Part shown: positions 7,162 to 15,398 of the stretch, piece after piece
Numbering within the stretch: position 1 is the first letter of the stretch
Layout of the letters: each line of letters begins with the position of its first letter
Source of the DNA: CBDVBZ01 sp965372355
GTDB taxonomy: Bacteria > Krumholzibacteriota > Krumholzibacteriia > WVZY01
DNA length: 60,619 nucleotides
Reading direction: 5' to 3'
Assembly: GCA_965372355.1 (NCBI GenBank)
Contig: CBDVBZ010000006.1
Span: forward strand, 1-60,619
Translations under genes and position numbers: made by a program
The notes under the pieces: generated by a model
What the model saw: only the letters and a program-made list of their open reading frames with translations
Database searches by the model: none
Told to the model about the DNA's origin: nothing

Positions 7162-8460
7162 GTCGATATACCCCAGACTGCGGAGTTTGTCGCGGAGGGT
7201 TTCGTCGATCTCGACGCCGTGCGCAGCTCTTGCCTCGACGGCGAAGTGCTCTGCCAACATGACGAGCAGCTCGATCGCTTTTGGATCGTTCTCGTCATAG
7301 ATGTTCCGTGTCTCACCGGGGTCCGCCGACAGATCGTACATATAGATCCCAGGTATCACGTTGACTACGGGGCTCGTCGTTCCCTGGCTCTTTCTCGGAA
7401 TACTCGCCGGGTCTACGTCCTCGATCACGGTCAGCTTGTACTTGCCGTGAATCACTCCTCGTTGGTTGTAAGGCGGTGGGCGGTCCCGCTCGAGAAACAC
7501 AGGACGTTCCGCAGGAGCCGTACCGAGCAGACTCCGCCCGGGAAACGCCGGGTCGACTTCGATATCAAGCATCGACAGGACCGTTGGCAAAATGTCGATC
7601 TGCTGCGCGATCCTGTCATCGACGGCAGGCTCGACGAAAGGAGCGTTAATGATCAGCGGGCAGCGCAACACTTCCTCATAGAGCGTGTAGTGAAACTTGT
7701 CGCCGTGTTCTCCAAACTCCTCGCCGTGATCGGATGTAAACACCGTGATCGTATTGTCCATCAGTCCTTTTCGTTCCAGATGATCGAGCAGCCGTGATAT
7801 CTGCGAGTCCGTAAAAGCAATCTCCTGATCGTAACGATCGATATCATCCATTCCAAAACCGGCCCACCGGCTGTGCGGAAGATACTCAAAGTGAGGGTCG
7901 AAATAGTGAACCCACAGAAAATACGGCTCAGTCACGTCGGCCGTCGACTCGATCACCAGATCGGTGAGCTGCTTGCCCGTCGATACCTCGTGCGGGTGAC
8001 CGATATCCAGCACCGAGTAGTCAAACGAACGGAACCCCTCCGCCACACCGTAGCTCGGGGTCAGAATCAAATGGCTGACAAAGCCCCGCGTGTCGTAGCC
8101 CCGCCTCCGCAGAAGACCGGCCATCGTTGGCAGCGTTGCATCAACCGCCCAGTGAAAATCGGTCGCTCCGTGATCTCGTGGATAACGGCCGGTGAGTATG
8201 GTTGCCACCGAGGGGAGCGTCCATCCTGAGACGCTGTAGGCATTTGGAAAGACGAGACTTCTCGCCGCGAGACCGTCGATCGCCGGGCTGGCATCCCGCG
8301 TGTGTCCCGCATACCCAAGCCGGTCGGGGCGAAGCGTATCCACCGTGATGAGCAACACGTTGGCAGGCTTGTCCACGGGCGTCCTGACGACGAACACCCC
8401 GACGAGTACGCCGGCCAAAACCAGGACGACGGCGATTGATACGATTATTCCGGTGCGCAT
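7159..8460 (-). CDS. Sulfatase/alkaline phosphatase-fold protein, membrane-anchored
   Basis: A 433-residue protein with an N-terminal membrane helix (about 4-26), then the alkaline phosphatase/sulfatase fold: LLITVDTLRPDRLG (metal ligand Asp41), GWTLPSVATILTGRYP, and TSDHGEEFGEHG (second metal site). In arylsulfatases the CxPSR Cys is matured to formylglycine. Here Thr81 occupies that place (TLPSV), so the enzyme cannot be a formylglycine sulfatase; a phosphatase, phosphodiesterase or phosphotransferase acting outside the inner membrane is more likely. I chose the ATG at 8460 because AAGGA lies 6 bases upstream. Confidence 0.85.
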   Translation of the reverse strand: MRTGIIVSIAVVLVLAGVLVGVFVVRTPVDKPANVLLITVDTLRPDRLGYAGHTRDASPAIDGLAARSLVFPNAYSVSGWTLPSVATILTGRYPRDHGATDFHWAVDATLPTMAGLLRRRGYDTRGFVSHLILTPSYGVAEGFRSFDYSVLDIGHPHEVSTGKQLTDLVIESTADVTEPYFLWVHYFDPHFEYLPHSRWAGFGMDDIDRYDQEIAFTDSQISRLLDHLERKGLMDNTITVFTSDHGEEFGEHGDKFHYTLYEEVLRCPLIINAPFVEPAVDDRIAQQIDILPTVLSMLDIEVDPAFPGRSLLGTAPAERPVFLERDRPPPYNQRGVIHGKYKLTVIEDVDPASIPRKSQGTTSPVVNVIPGIYMYDLSADPGETRNIYDENDPKAIELLVMLAEHFAVEARAAHGVEIDETLRDKLRSLGYID

Positions 8461-8502
8461 GGGTCTTCCTTTCCGCAAGCGTATCCGTTCACAAATGGAT
8501 GG

Positions 8503-9540
8503 TCAACGGATAAGCATCGCGTCACCGTAGCTGTAGAATCGGTACTCCCGCCTGACTGCCTCTCGGTAACAGTCGAGCGTCGTCTCGGTACCGAGGAACG
8601 CACAGACCAGCATGATCAGTGACGACTGCGGCAGGTGAAAATTGGTGATCAACCCGTCGACGATCTTGAACTCGTACCCGGGATAGATAAAAAGATCGGT
8701 CTTGCCTTCACAACCCGTTTCATATCGGTCACCGAGAGTAGCTTCGGCCAGTGTTTCCAGCACCCGCATCACCGTCGTGCCAACCGCTATCACTCTGCGA
8801 CCGGATGCCTTTGCGTTACGAATAATGTCGAGTGTATCACTGCTGGCGGAATATTTCTCGGCGTGCAGCGAGTTGTCCTCTACGATCTCGCTCTCCAACG
8901 GCATGAATGTCCCCAACCCGATATGCAGGACCACCGAGCACAGAGTCACACCCCGATCACCGAGCCGCTCGAGCAACTCATCGTCGAAGTGAAGACCGGC
9001 CGTGGGCGCCGCAACGGAGCCGTTCTCTTTGGCAAAAACCGTCTGATAGCGGGTTTTGTCCTTCGTCTCGTCCGGCCGCGCGATATACGGCGGTAACGGC
9101 ACGTGACCACTCGCCTCCAGGACGTCCATCACGCGCTGGCCCGACGTCACCCGGACACGAACCTCACGGTCGGCGAGTCGCTCGACGATCTCGCACACAA
9201 AATCCCCTTCCACACCTCGCAGCGCGTCGCCGGCTTTGAGCCTTCGGAGCGGGCTGCCGATCGCGACGAACTCGGCATCGCCTACGATCTCGACAACAAG
9301 CAGCTCTACCCTACCACCGGACTTCCTTCGCACAAACAGTCTGGCCGGAATGACCCGCGATCGATTGACCACGATCACATCACCGCGCTCGACAAACCGG
9401 GTGAGATCGTGGAAACGCGTGTGGGTGCGTTGACCACCGGCACGGTCAGCGACAAGCAAGCGGCTCCCACTCCGATCTGGGCTCGGTTTCTGGGCGATCA
9501 GGGACTTCGGGAGATGATAGTCGAACGCGTCGAGGCGCAT
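8503..9540 (-). CDS. queA: S-adenosylmethionine:tRNA ribosyltransferase-isomerase
   Basis: A 345-residue QueA, which moves the ribosyl part of SAM to 7-aminomethyl-7-deazaguanine in tRNA to give epoxyqueuosine. Recognised from the N-terminal FDYHLPKSLIAQKP, the central PTAGLHF motif, LHIGLGTFMPL, HAEKYS and the C-terminal TNFHLPQSSLIMLVCAF. It follows ruvB by 7 bases. Together with tgt downstream it makes queuosine modification part of this operon. Confidence 0.97.
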   Translation of the reverse strand: MRLDAFDYHLPKSLIAQKPSPDRSGSRLLVADRAGGQRTHTRFHDLTRFVERGDVIVVNRSRVIPARLFVRRKSGGRVELLVVEIVGDAEFVAIGSPLRRLKAGDALRGVEGDFVCEIVERLADREVRVRVTSGQRVMDVLEASGHVPLPPYIARPDETKDKTRYQTVFAKENGSVAAPTAGLHFDDELLERLGDRGVTLCSVVLHIGLGTFMPLESEIVEDNSLHAEKYSASSDTLDIIRNAKASGRRVIAVGTTVMRVLETLAEATLGDRYETGCEGKTDLFIYPGYEFKIVDGLITNFHLPQSSLIMLVCAFLGTETTLDCYREAVRREYRFYSYGDAMLIR

Positions 9541-9547
9541 CGAATCG

Positions 9548-10573
9548 TCAAAACAGACCTGGAGAATCGCCTTGAGGACTGCTGGTTAAGCCGAGGTGCC
9601 TCAGGGCAAGCGGTGTTGTCACTCGTCCCCGAGATGTTCGTTTCAAGAAACCGCTCTGGATAAGAAAAGGCTCGTACACATCTTCGATGGTCTCCGATTC
9701 CTCGCTCACGGCCACCGACAACGACCCTATACCAACCGGGCCCCCACCGAACTTCTCAACAATGAGCGTCAAAATCCGGCGATCCATCTCATCGAGCCCT
9801 TCCTTGTCGACTTTGAGCCGCCCAAGGGCGTAGTCCGCGATCTCACAATCAATCACACCGCGCCCCTCGACCTGGGCAAAGTCGCGTGTTCGTTTGAGGA
9901 GCCGGTTGGCGATCCTGGGGGTGCCCCGCGAGCGGCGGGCGATCTCGTGAGCCCCTTCATCCTGGATTTCTATGCCAAGGATACCGGCGGAGCGCGTCAC
10001 GATCTTCTGCAAATCTTCCGGTTCGTAGAACTCGAGACGAATGACGACACCAAAGCGGTCGCGCATCGGCGCCGTGATCATGCCAACGCGCGTCGTCGCC
10101 CCGATCAGCGTAAACGGTTCGAGGTTCAACGTGTAGTGCCGGGCGTTGGGCCCCTTGTCCACGATCAACTCGCACTTGAGGGCTTCCATCGCCTGGTAGA
10201 GATGTTCTTCGAGAATCCGCGGCAATCTGTGGATCTCGTCTATGAAAACCACCTGTTGTTGCTCTACGTGGCTCAAAACGCCGAGCAACTCGGCCGCGTT
10301 CTGGAACACGGGACCAGATGTCGCCTTGATCGGTACCTGCATCTCATTGGCGACGATATGGGCCAGTGTCGTCTTGCCCAACCCCGGCGGTCCGTAGAAA
10401 ATCACGTGGTCGAGCGCATCCCCACGCTGTTTTGCGGCCTTTATAAAGACCCGGAGATTATCCTTGAGAGCGGTCTGCCCCACGAACTCGTCAAGCGTGC
10501 GTGGTCGAAGTATCGCCTCGCTCTTGAGCTCTTCGTTCGACACTTTGGGGTTTGTGATTCCCTCTTTGTCCAT
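9548..10573 (-). CDS. ruvB: Holliday junction branch migration helicase RuvB
   Basis: A 341-residue AAA+ motor with Walker A GPPGLGKTT, Walker B FIDEIHRL, sensor 1 GATTR, the arginine-finger region RDRFG, RGTPRIANRLLKR and a C-terminal winged helix. RuvB hexamers pump DNA through the RuvA-bound junction. The ATG at 10573 has AAGGA at ideal spacing and overlaps the end of ruvA by 0 bases; an upstream in-frame start inside ruvA lacks such a site. Part of a compact ruvC-ruvA-ruvB set. Confidence 0.98.
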   Translation of the reverse strand: MDKEGITNPKVSNEELKSEAILRPRTLDEFVGQTALKDNLRVFIKAAKQRGDALDHVIFYGPPGLGKTTLAHIVANEMQVPIKATSGPVFQNAAELLGVLSHVEQQQVVFIDEIHRLPRILEEHLYQAMEALKCELIVDKGPNARHYTLNLEPFTLIGATTRVGMITAPMRDRFGVVIRLEFYEPEDLQKIVTRSAGILGIEIQDEGAHEIARRSRGTPRIANRLLKRTRDFAQVEGRGVIDCEIADYALGRLKVDKEGLDEMDRRILTLIVEKFGGGPVGIGSLSVAVSEESETIEDVYEPFLIQSGFLKRTSRGRVTTPLALRHLGLTSSPQGDSPGLF

Positions 10574-10586
10574 TTGTTTCCTTGGG

Positions 10587-11183
10587 TTACACACCGCTGG
10601 CGTTTCGCAGTGCCTGTTTTACGATGGACGCCAGATTGGACGCATCCTGCGATTTCCAGTCGATGTGTTCCAGTGCCTTCTCCGCCACGCCACGCTGCAT
10701 CCCGAGTGTTGTCAAGGCGAGGACGGCCTCTTCTCTCAAACCGGAGGCAACACCGGTTGTGGCGGCGCCCCCCGTGACAACGAGATGCTCGAGCTTGTCT
10801 TTGAGTTCCACCGTCAAACGTTCCGCCGTTTTGCGCCCAAGCCCGGGCAAGCTACAGAGAAACGCGTGGTCCCCGTTCCTCACCGCATCGACGATGCGGG
10901 CCGTGGGGTGTTCACCCAGAATCCTCACCGCTATTTTCGGGCCGATCCCCGAGACCCCGATCAATCGCACAAAAAGCTCGCGGTCCTCCGACTTGCGAAA
11001 GCCAAACAGCGTAAGCCGATCCTCTCTCACATACAGATATGTGTGAAAGAACACCTCCCCGGAGGTACCTCTGAGCTCTGCACGGTCCTTTTCGGGAATC
11101 TGCAGCTCAAAACCGACGCCGCCGACGCTGACCACACAGACAGGCTCCACCGATTCCAGTGTGCCGCGTACGCGAGAGATCAT
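10587..11183 (-). CDS. ruvA: Holliday junction DNA helicase subunit RuvA
   Basis: A 198-residue protein with the RuvA OB-fold start MISRVRGTLES, two helix-hairpin-helix motifs (GVSGIGPKIAVRIL and LPGLGRKTAERLTVELKDK) and the flexible C-terminal domain III that touches RuvB. RuvA tetramers recognise the four-way junction. The ATG overlaps the ruvC stop as ATGA, so the two genes are translationally coupled. Confidence 0.97.
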   Translation of the reverse strand: MISRVRGTLESVEPVCVVSVGGVGFELQIPEKDRAELRGTSGEVFFHTYLYVREDRLTLFGFRKSEDRELFVRLIGVSGIGPKIAVRILGEHPTARIVDAVRNGDHAFLCSLPGLGRKTAERLTVELKDKLEHLVVTGGAATTGVASGLREEAVLALTTLGMQRGVAEKALEHIDWKSQDASNLASIVKQALRNASGV

Positions 11184-11668
11184 GGCAGGCTCCACTCACG
11201 GTTCTTGAACGCATGGCATATCGCCACGGCAAGCGCATCGGATTCATCGTTGCTCTGCGGTATTTCCTCCATATCCAGAATTTCCCCCAGCATAAAGCTC
11301 ACTTGCGATTTATCCGCGCCTCCCTGACCCGTCACCGATTGCTTGACCTCGCGCGCCGAGTACTCGAACACTGGCAGGTCCGCGAGTGTTGCCGCGAGTA
11401 TGGCTGCGCCCCGCGCCTCACCCAGGACGAACGCGCTCTTTGGGTTCTTGCTGTAAAACACGCTCTCTATCGCAAAATGCGTGGGTTCGTGATGCGCGAT
11501 CACCTGCTCCATCTGTTTGTATATCTTCTTGAGTTTCTCGTAACGCTGCTCACGCTTGCCGGGCACGATCGTCCCCGACGCTACATAATGAAAATCATCG
11601 CCTTCCCCGGCGATGATTCCGAATCCGGTGCAGAGACTCCCAGGGTCGACACCGAGTATTTTGTACAT
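11180..11668 (-). CDS. ruvC: Crossover junction endodeoxyribonuclease RuvC
   Basis: A 162-residue resolvase. The acidic catalytic residues sit in recognisable contexts: ILGVDPGSLCTGFG, HFAIESVFYSKN and NDESDALAVAICH. RuvC cuts Holliday junctions held by RuvAB. I use the ATG at 11668 because the family starts with this first strand and a GAAGG site is upstream; the longer frame adds 32 residues of no recognisable kind. It overlaps ruvA by the ATGA tetramer. Confidence 0.97.
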   Translation of the reverse strand: MYKILGVDPGSLCTGFGIIAGEGDDFHYVASGTIVPGKREQRYEKLKKIYKQMEQVIAHHEPTHFAIESVFYSKNPKSAFVLGEARGAAILAATLADLPVFEYSAREVKQSVTGQGGADKSQVSFMLGEILDMEEIPQSNDESDALAVAICHAFKNREWSLP

Positions 11669-11699
11669 GCGTATCGGACCTTCGGTCAGTCGTTGTGAG

Positions 11700-12443
11700 C
11701 TAGCCCTCCTGCAATATCTCGGCGGGCACATCAAAGTTCGCGCTAACCGCCTGGACATCGTCAAGATCTTCGAGGTTCTCCATCAAACGGAGTACCTTGC
11801 GAGCTTCATCGCCTTCCACTTTGACCAGGTTCTTGGGAATCTTCTGGATGCTGGCGGACTGATAATCGATCTTTGCGCCGGTCAAGGCCTGGCGGACCGC
11901 CTCGTAATCAGCGACGGCAGAACTGATTTCGAACCCATCGTCCTCGTCGAGGACATCCTCGGCGCCGGCCTCGATCACGATCTCCATAAGTTTCTCTTCC
12001 TCGATTTGATCCTTGCCGACCCAGATGATTCCCCTGGTCTCGAAGATCCACGCCACGCAGCCGTTCTCACCAAGGTTGCCGCCCCCCTTGGCCAGGGCGT
12101 GGCGCACCTCGGCGGTGGTCCGGTTCTTGTTATCGGTCAGCGTGTCGATCATCAAGGCCACTCCGCTCGGGCCGTACCCCTCGTACGTGACCTCCTTGTA
12201 GTTGGCCCCTCCCGACTCACCGGTAGCCTTCTTGATGGCCCGCGTGATATTATCCTGCGGCATGTTGTTGTCTTTAGCCGCCTGAATCGCGAGACGCAGA
12301 CGCACATTGCCCCCGGGATCACCGCCACCTTGTCTCGCTGCAACCGACAACTCGCGAATGAGCTTGCCAAACAGCTTACCACGGGCGGCGTCGTTGGCGC
12401 CTTTTTTGCGCTTGATCTGTGACCACTTTGAATGACCGGCCAT
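11700..12443 (-). CDS. yebC: YebC/PmpR family protein
   Basis: A 247-residue member of the YebC/TACO1 family, beginning MAGHSKWSQIKRKKGANDAA and containing GGNLGENGCVAWIFE, both family hallmarks. Family members have been described as DNA-binding regulators (PmpR) and, more recently, as translation factors acting at difficult sequences. Location upstream of ruvC is common and has led to its frequent description as a RuvC regulator. Here it lies between an EF-G-like gene and ruvC, which fits either view. Confidence 0.95.
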   Translation of the reverse strand: MAGHSKWSQIKRKKGANDAARGKLFGKLIRELSVAARQGGGDPGGNVRLRLAIQAAKDNNMPQDNITRAIKKATGESGGANYKEVTYEGYGPSGVALMIDTLTDNKNRTTAEVRHALAKGGGNLGENGCVAWIFETRGIIWVGKDQIEEEKLMEIVIEAGAEDVLDEDDGFEISSAVADYEAVRQALTGAKIDYQSASIQKIPKNLVKVEGDEARKVLRLMENLEDLDDVQAVSANFDVPAEILQEG

Positions 12444-12452
12444 CGTCGTCCC

Positions 12453-14528
12453 CTACTTCGCTTCCTCTTTCTCTTTCTTGGCTTCGTCGATCACCTTCTG
12501 GGCCTCTTCGTGCGGGACTTCCTCGTAGTGCGAGAATTCGCGTTTGTGGGCGCCTCGTCCCTGGGTCATCGATCGCAGATGCGTCGAGTAACGGTAAAGC
12601 TCCGCGAGCGGGACCTGAGCCTTGATCACGTTGACGCTGCCCCGCGGCTCCATCCCCTGGATCTTCCCTCGCCGCCCGCTGAGATCACCCATCACATCGC
12701 CCATGAAGTCCTCGGGTACCTTGACTTCTATATTGATGATCGGTTCGATCAAGACAATCTTCGCATCCTGTGCCGCCTTCTTGAATGCCATCGAACCGGC
12801 GACTTTGAACGCCTGTTCCGACGAGTCCACAGTGTGGAAGCTGCCATCGTAAAGGGTCGCTTTGACATCGACGAGCGGGTAACCGGCCACGACACCTTCC
12901 TGCATCGCAGCAACGACACCCTTTTCGACTGCGGGGATAAACTTGCCCGGGACGACCCCGCCAACGATCGCATTGACGAATTCGAAGTTCTCTCCCTTGG
13001 GTAGCGGCTCGAGCTTGAGCCACACATCGCCGTACTGCCCCCTGCCACCGGTCTGCTTTTTGTATTTTCCCTGGGCCTGGGCGGATTTCTTGATCGTCTC
13101 CTTGTACGGTATCCGCGGCTTTGACAAAATAACGTCGACACCGTAGCGCGCCTTGAGGCGACCGACCAGAACATCCAGATGAAGCTCGCCCTGTCCCGAA
13201 ATCAGCGTTTGATGGACCTCCGAGTCCACACGCACATCGAACGTCGGATCCTCTTCTTTCAGACGGTTGAGACCCGTACCGATCTTGTCTTCGTCGCCCT
13301 TCGTCGCAGCCTCGATGGCGGAGAAAATCGACGGTGTCGGATAGACCGTTGCGGGTATCTTCACTTTGTTGGACTTGTCGCACAGTGTGTCACCCACGTG
13401 CGCGTTCTTCAGCTTGACAGCAGCCCCAAGGTCTCCGGCAGGGATGGTGGCCGCGTCCGTTCGATTCTTGCCACACAAGAAGAAAAGCTGGCCGAGCCGG
13501 TCGGCAACATCACGCGTCGAGTTGTAGATATCCTTGCCGCTCTCCAGTGTGCCCTGGTAATTCCTGAGGAAGAGCATATCGCCCACGTGAGACTCGGATA
13601 CGTTCTTGAACACCTTCGCCGCAACCTTCGCCGACGGGTCCGCCTTGAGCTCACCGGCGTCATCATCGAGCTTCCTCGGGCGGTCCGCGGGTGACGGTAC
13701 CGTGCCGATGACACCCTGAAGCAGGGCTTCCCCGCCGATGTTCAGCTCAGCCGACGTACAAAACACCGGATACAAGTCTCCCGCTACCATCCCAGCGGCG
13801 ATCCCCTGGGTGGCCTCCTCCAGTGTTAGCGTATCCGTCTCGATGTATTTCTCCATGAGTGCTTCGTCGTTCTCCGCCGCCGTCTCGAACAATTCGCGTC
13901 GCAACGAGGACAACTTGTCCTTCAGGTCGTCGGGGACATCAACCACTTTGGATGTTCCCTTGCCATCCAGGGCAAACTCATAGGCCTTTTCGCTCAGCAC
14001 ATCGACAATACCCCTGAACTCCGGACCCTCACCCAGGGGCAACTGAAGCGGGACAACACCGTTGCCAAAATGCTCGCGCAGTGATTGCAGCGATTCGTCA
14101 AACGATGCGTTCTCCTTATCCATCTTGTTCACACAAAACAACGTCGGGATATCCTGTTCGCGCAGATAGCCCCAAATCTTCTCCGTACCCACCTCGGCGC
14201 CGGCGTCACCCCGAACCACCATCACAGCACCCTCGACGACGTCCAACCCGGACATGACCTCGCCGACAAAGTCCTCGTACCCCGGTGTGTCGATAATATT
14301 GATTTTGTGATCGTCCTGCTCGCAGAAGGCCAGTGAGGCTTGAATGGAAATCTTGCGCTCGATCTCCTCGGGCGCCGTGTCCATCGTCGTATGCCCATCC
14401 TCGATACGACCCATCCGGCTGATCGCGCCGGTCGAGAACAGTATCGCCTCCGCTAGCGACGTCTTGCCCGTATCCTGATGGCCGACGAGGGCGATGTTTC
14501 TAATTTTGTCCGGCGTGTATTCCTTCAC
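12453..14528 (-). CDS. EF-G-like translational GTPase (EF-G2 type)
   Basis: A 691-residue five-domain EF-G homologue. The GTPase motifs are GHQDTGKTS (G1, not the AHIDAGKTT of canonical FusA), DTPGYEDF (G3) and NKMDKE (G4). Domains III-V follow (GQGELHLDVLVGRLK, TGGRGQYGDVW, GRRGKIQGMEP, TQGRGAHKREFSHYEEVP). The G1 variant and sequence place it in the second EF-G group, whose role is not settled. I chose GTG at 14528 because AGGAGG sits 8 bases before it; the in-frame ATG at 14558 has no Shine-Dalgarno. It heads the yebC-ruvCAB string. Confidence 0.9.
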   Translation of the reverse strand: MKEYTPDKIRNIALVGHQDTGKTSLAEAILFSTGAISRMGRIEDGHTTMDTAPEEIERKISIQASLAFCEQDDHKINIIDTPGYEDFVGEVMSGLDVVEGAVMVVRGDAGAEVGTEKIWGYLREQDIPTLFCVNKMDKENASFDESLQSLREHFGNGVVPLQLPLGEGPEFRGIVDVLSEKAYEFALDGKGTSKVVDVPDDLKDKLSSLRRELFETAAENDEALMEKYIETDTLTLEEATQGIAAGMVAGDLYPVFCTSAELNIGGEALLQGVIGTVPSPADRPRKLDDDAGELKADPSAKVAAKVFKNVSESHVGDMLFLRNYQGTLESGKDIYNSTRDVADRLGQLFFLCGKNRTDAATIPAGDLGAAVKLKNAHVGDTLCDKSNKVKIPATVYPTPSIFSAIEAATKGDEDKIGTGLNRLKEEDPTFDVRVDSEVHQTLISGQGELHLDVLVGRLKARYGVDVILSKPRIPYKETIKKSAQAQGKYKKQTGGRGQYGDVWLKLEPLPKGENFEFVNAIVGGVVPGKFIPAVEKGVVAAMQEGVVAGYPLVDVKATLYDGSFHTVDSSEQAFKVAGSMAFKKAAQDAKIVLIEPIINIEVKVPEDFMGDVMGDLSGRRGKIQGMEPRGSVNVIKAQVPLAELYRYSTHLRSMTQGRGAHKREFSHYEEVPHEEAQKVIDEAKKEKEEAK

Positions 14529-14589
14529 AATTCCTTCCTCCTGTGTAGCCCCACTCATATAGCTAGAACTGGTAGCGCCTTAAAGCCAC

Positions 14590-14619
14590 ATTCTATCACT
14601 CTGCTCGAGGGATTGTCAA
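14590..14619 (-). promoter_or_regulatory. Sigma70-type promoter for the EF-G/yebC/ruvCAB operon
   Basis: On the minus strand TTGACA (14619-14614) is followed after 18 bases by TAGAAT (14595-14590). This is close to consensus at both hexamers, and it lies about 60 bases before the GTG start of the EF-G-like gene. It is the best-looking vegetative promoter in the first 20 kb. Confidence 0.7.
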
Positions 14620-14627
14620 TGTCGTCA

Positions 14628-14644
14628 CCCGTTGTCCCAACGGG
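14628..14644. repeat. Perfect inverted repeat next to the EF-G promoter
   Basis: CCCGTTG and CAACGGG flank a 3-base loop, 8 bp upstream of the -35 element and 46 bp after the YIP1-type gene stop. With no T-run on the minus strand it is not a typical terminator. It could be an mRNA end for the upstream gene or an operator beside the promoter. Confidence 0.4.
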
Positions 14645-14690
14645 CGCCACCACTTGCCGGACTGCCACCACCGCTTCGAATCGCAAGAAC

Positions 14691-15398
14691 TCACCCGCCG
14701 CTGAGTCGGGCCGTGATCAGCGTCACGAGGATGGCCACCAACAACACCGGGGTGACGACGATGATTGCGGCACCCTTGTTCAGCTTGAAAACGTACGCAA
14801 CGCCTGCCGCAACCAACACGTAGAACCAGATGTGGAACAGACCGAAGTTCTGGAGAATCGCATGCAGGATCTTCTGATCCGCGCTAACCAATCTGTCCGG
14901 GCCAAACGAGACCGTGGCGTCCTCTACCGTGCGAATGGCATCAACGCCCCCCATCCGCGTCAGAAGGGTCCCGAGCAGGAGTCCGAGAGAGCTCACGATC
15001 GACCCGTAGAGATACAGGGTGAAGAACTTCTTGAACCGCGGCTCTTCGGCCAGAACGCTCAGCACCAGATAACTGATCGCAACAACGATGATGCTTGTAA
15101 TGAGCACCAGGACCGGAGTGGAAATGACGCCTACTATCCCGAACTTCTCCATCATCTCTATGCCCTGTTCGAGTTCCTCCACGGGTCGATTGTTGGGGTT
15201 GAGACGCGCGATCTGTATCTGGATCGGTATACTGATGTACGCGACACCCATACTGATCAGCGACACCCACACCCACGGTTCCCACCATTTCGCATCACCG
15301 CTCGCGATGTCGGCGTACAACTTCTTGGGAGACGTAAGAGTCCAGACGAACCGCGTCAGAAAATTTCCGGTCTCGCTCGAGCCAGCATCTTCGTTCAT
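14691..15398 (-). CDS. YIP1-family integral membrane protein
   Basis: A 235-residue protein with a short soluble N-terminus (NFLTRFVWTLTSPKKLYADIA) and about five hydrophobic helices. The segment TSPKKLYADIASGDAKWWEPW is the typical entry of YIP1-domain proteins, which often begin with a phrase like SPxxxFxxI. Bacterial members have no assigned function. The ATG overlaps the stop of the upstream glycosyltransferase as ATGA, so the two are translated together and the protein may serve glycan export or anchoring of that transferase. Confidence 0.75.
   Translation of the reverse strand: MNEDAGSSETGNFLTRFVWTLTSPKKLYADIASGDAKWWEPWVWVSLISMGVAYISIPIQIQIARLNPNNRPVEELEQGIEMMEKFGIVGVISTPVLVLITSIIVVAISYLVLSVLAEEPRFKKFFTLYLYGSIVSSLGLLLGTLLTRMGGVDAIRTVEDATVSFGPDRLVSADQKILHAILQNFGLFHIWFYVLVAAGVAYVFKLNKGAAIIVVTPVLLVAILVTLITARLSGG

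Noticed and set aside
9596..11327. Long plus-strand open frames opposite ruvB and ruvA
   Set aside because: The minus-strand genes are complete and conserved; high GC keeps antisense frames open. No Shine-Dalgarno or domain is seen.
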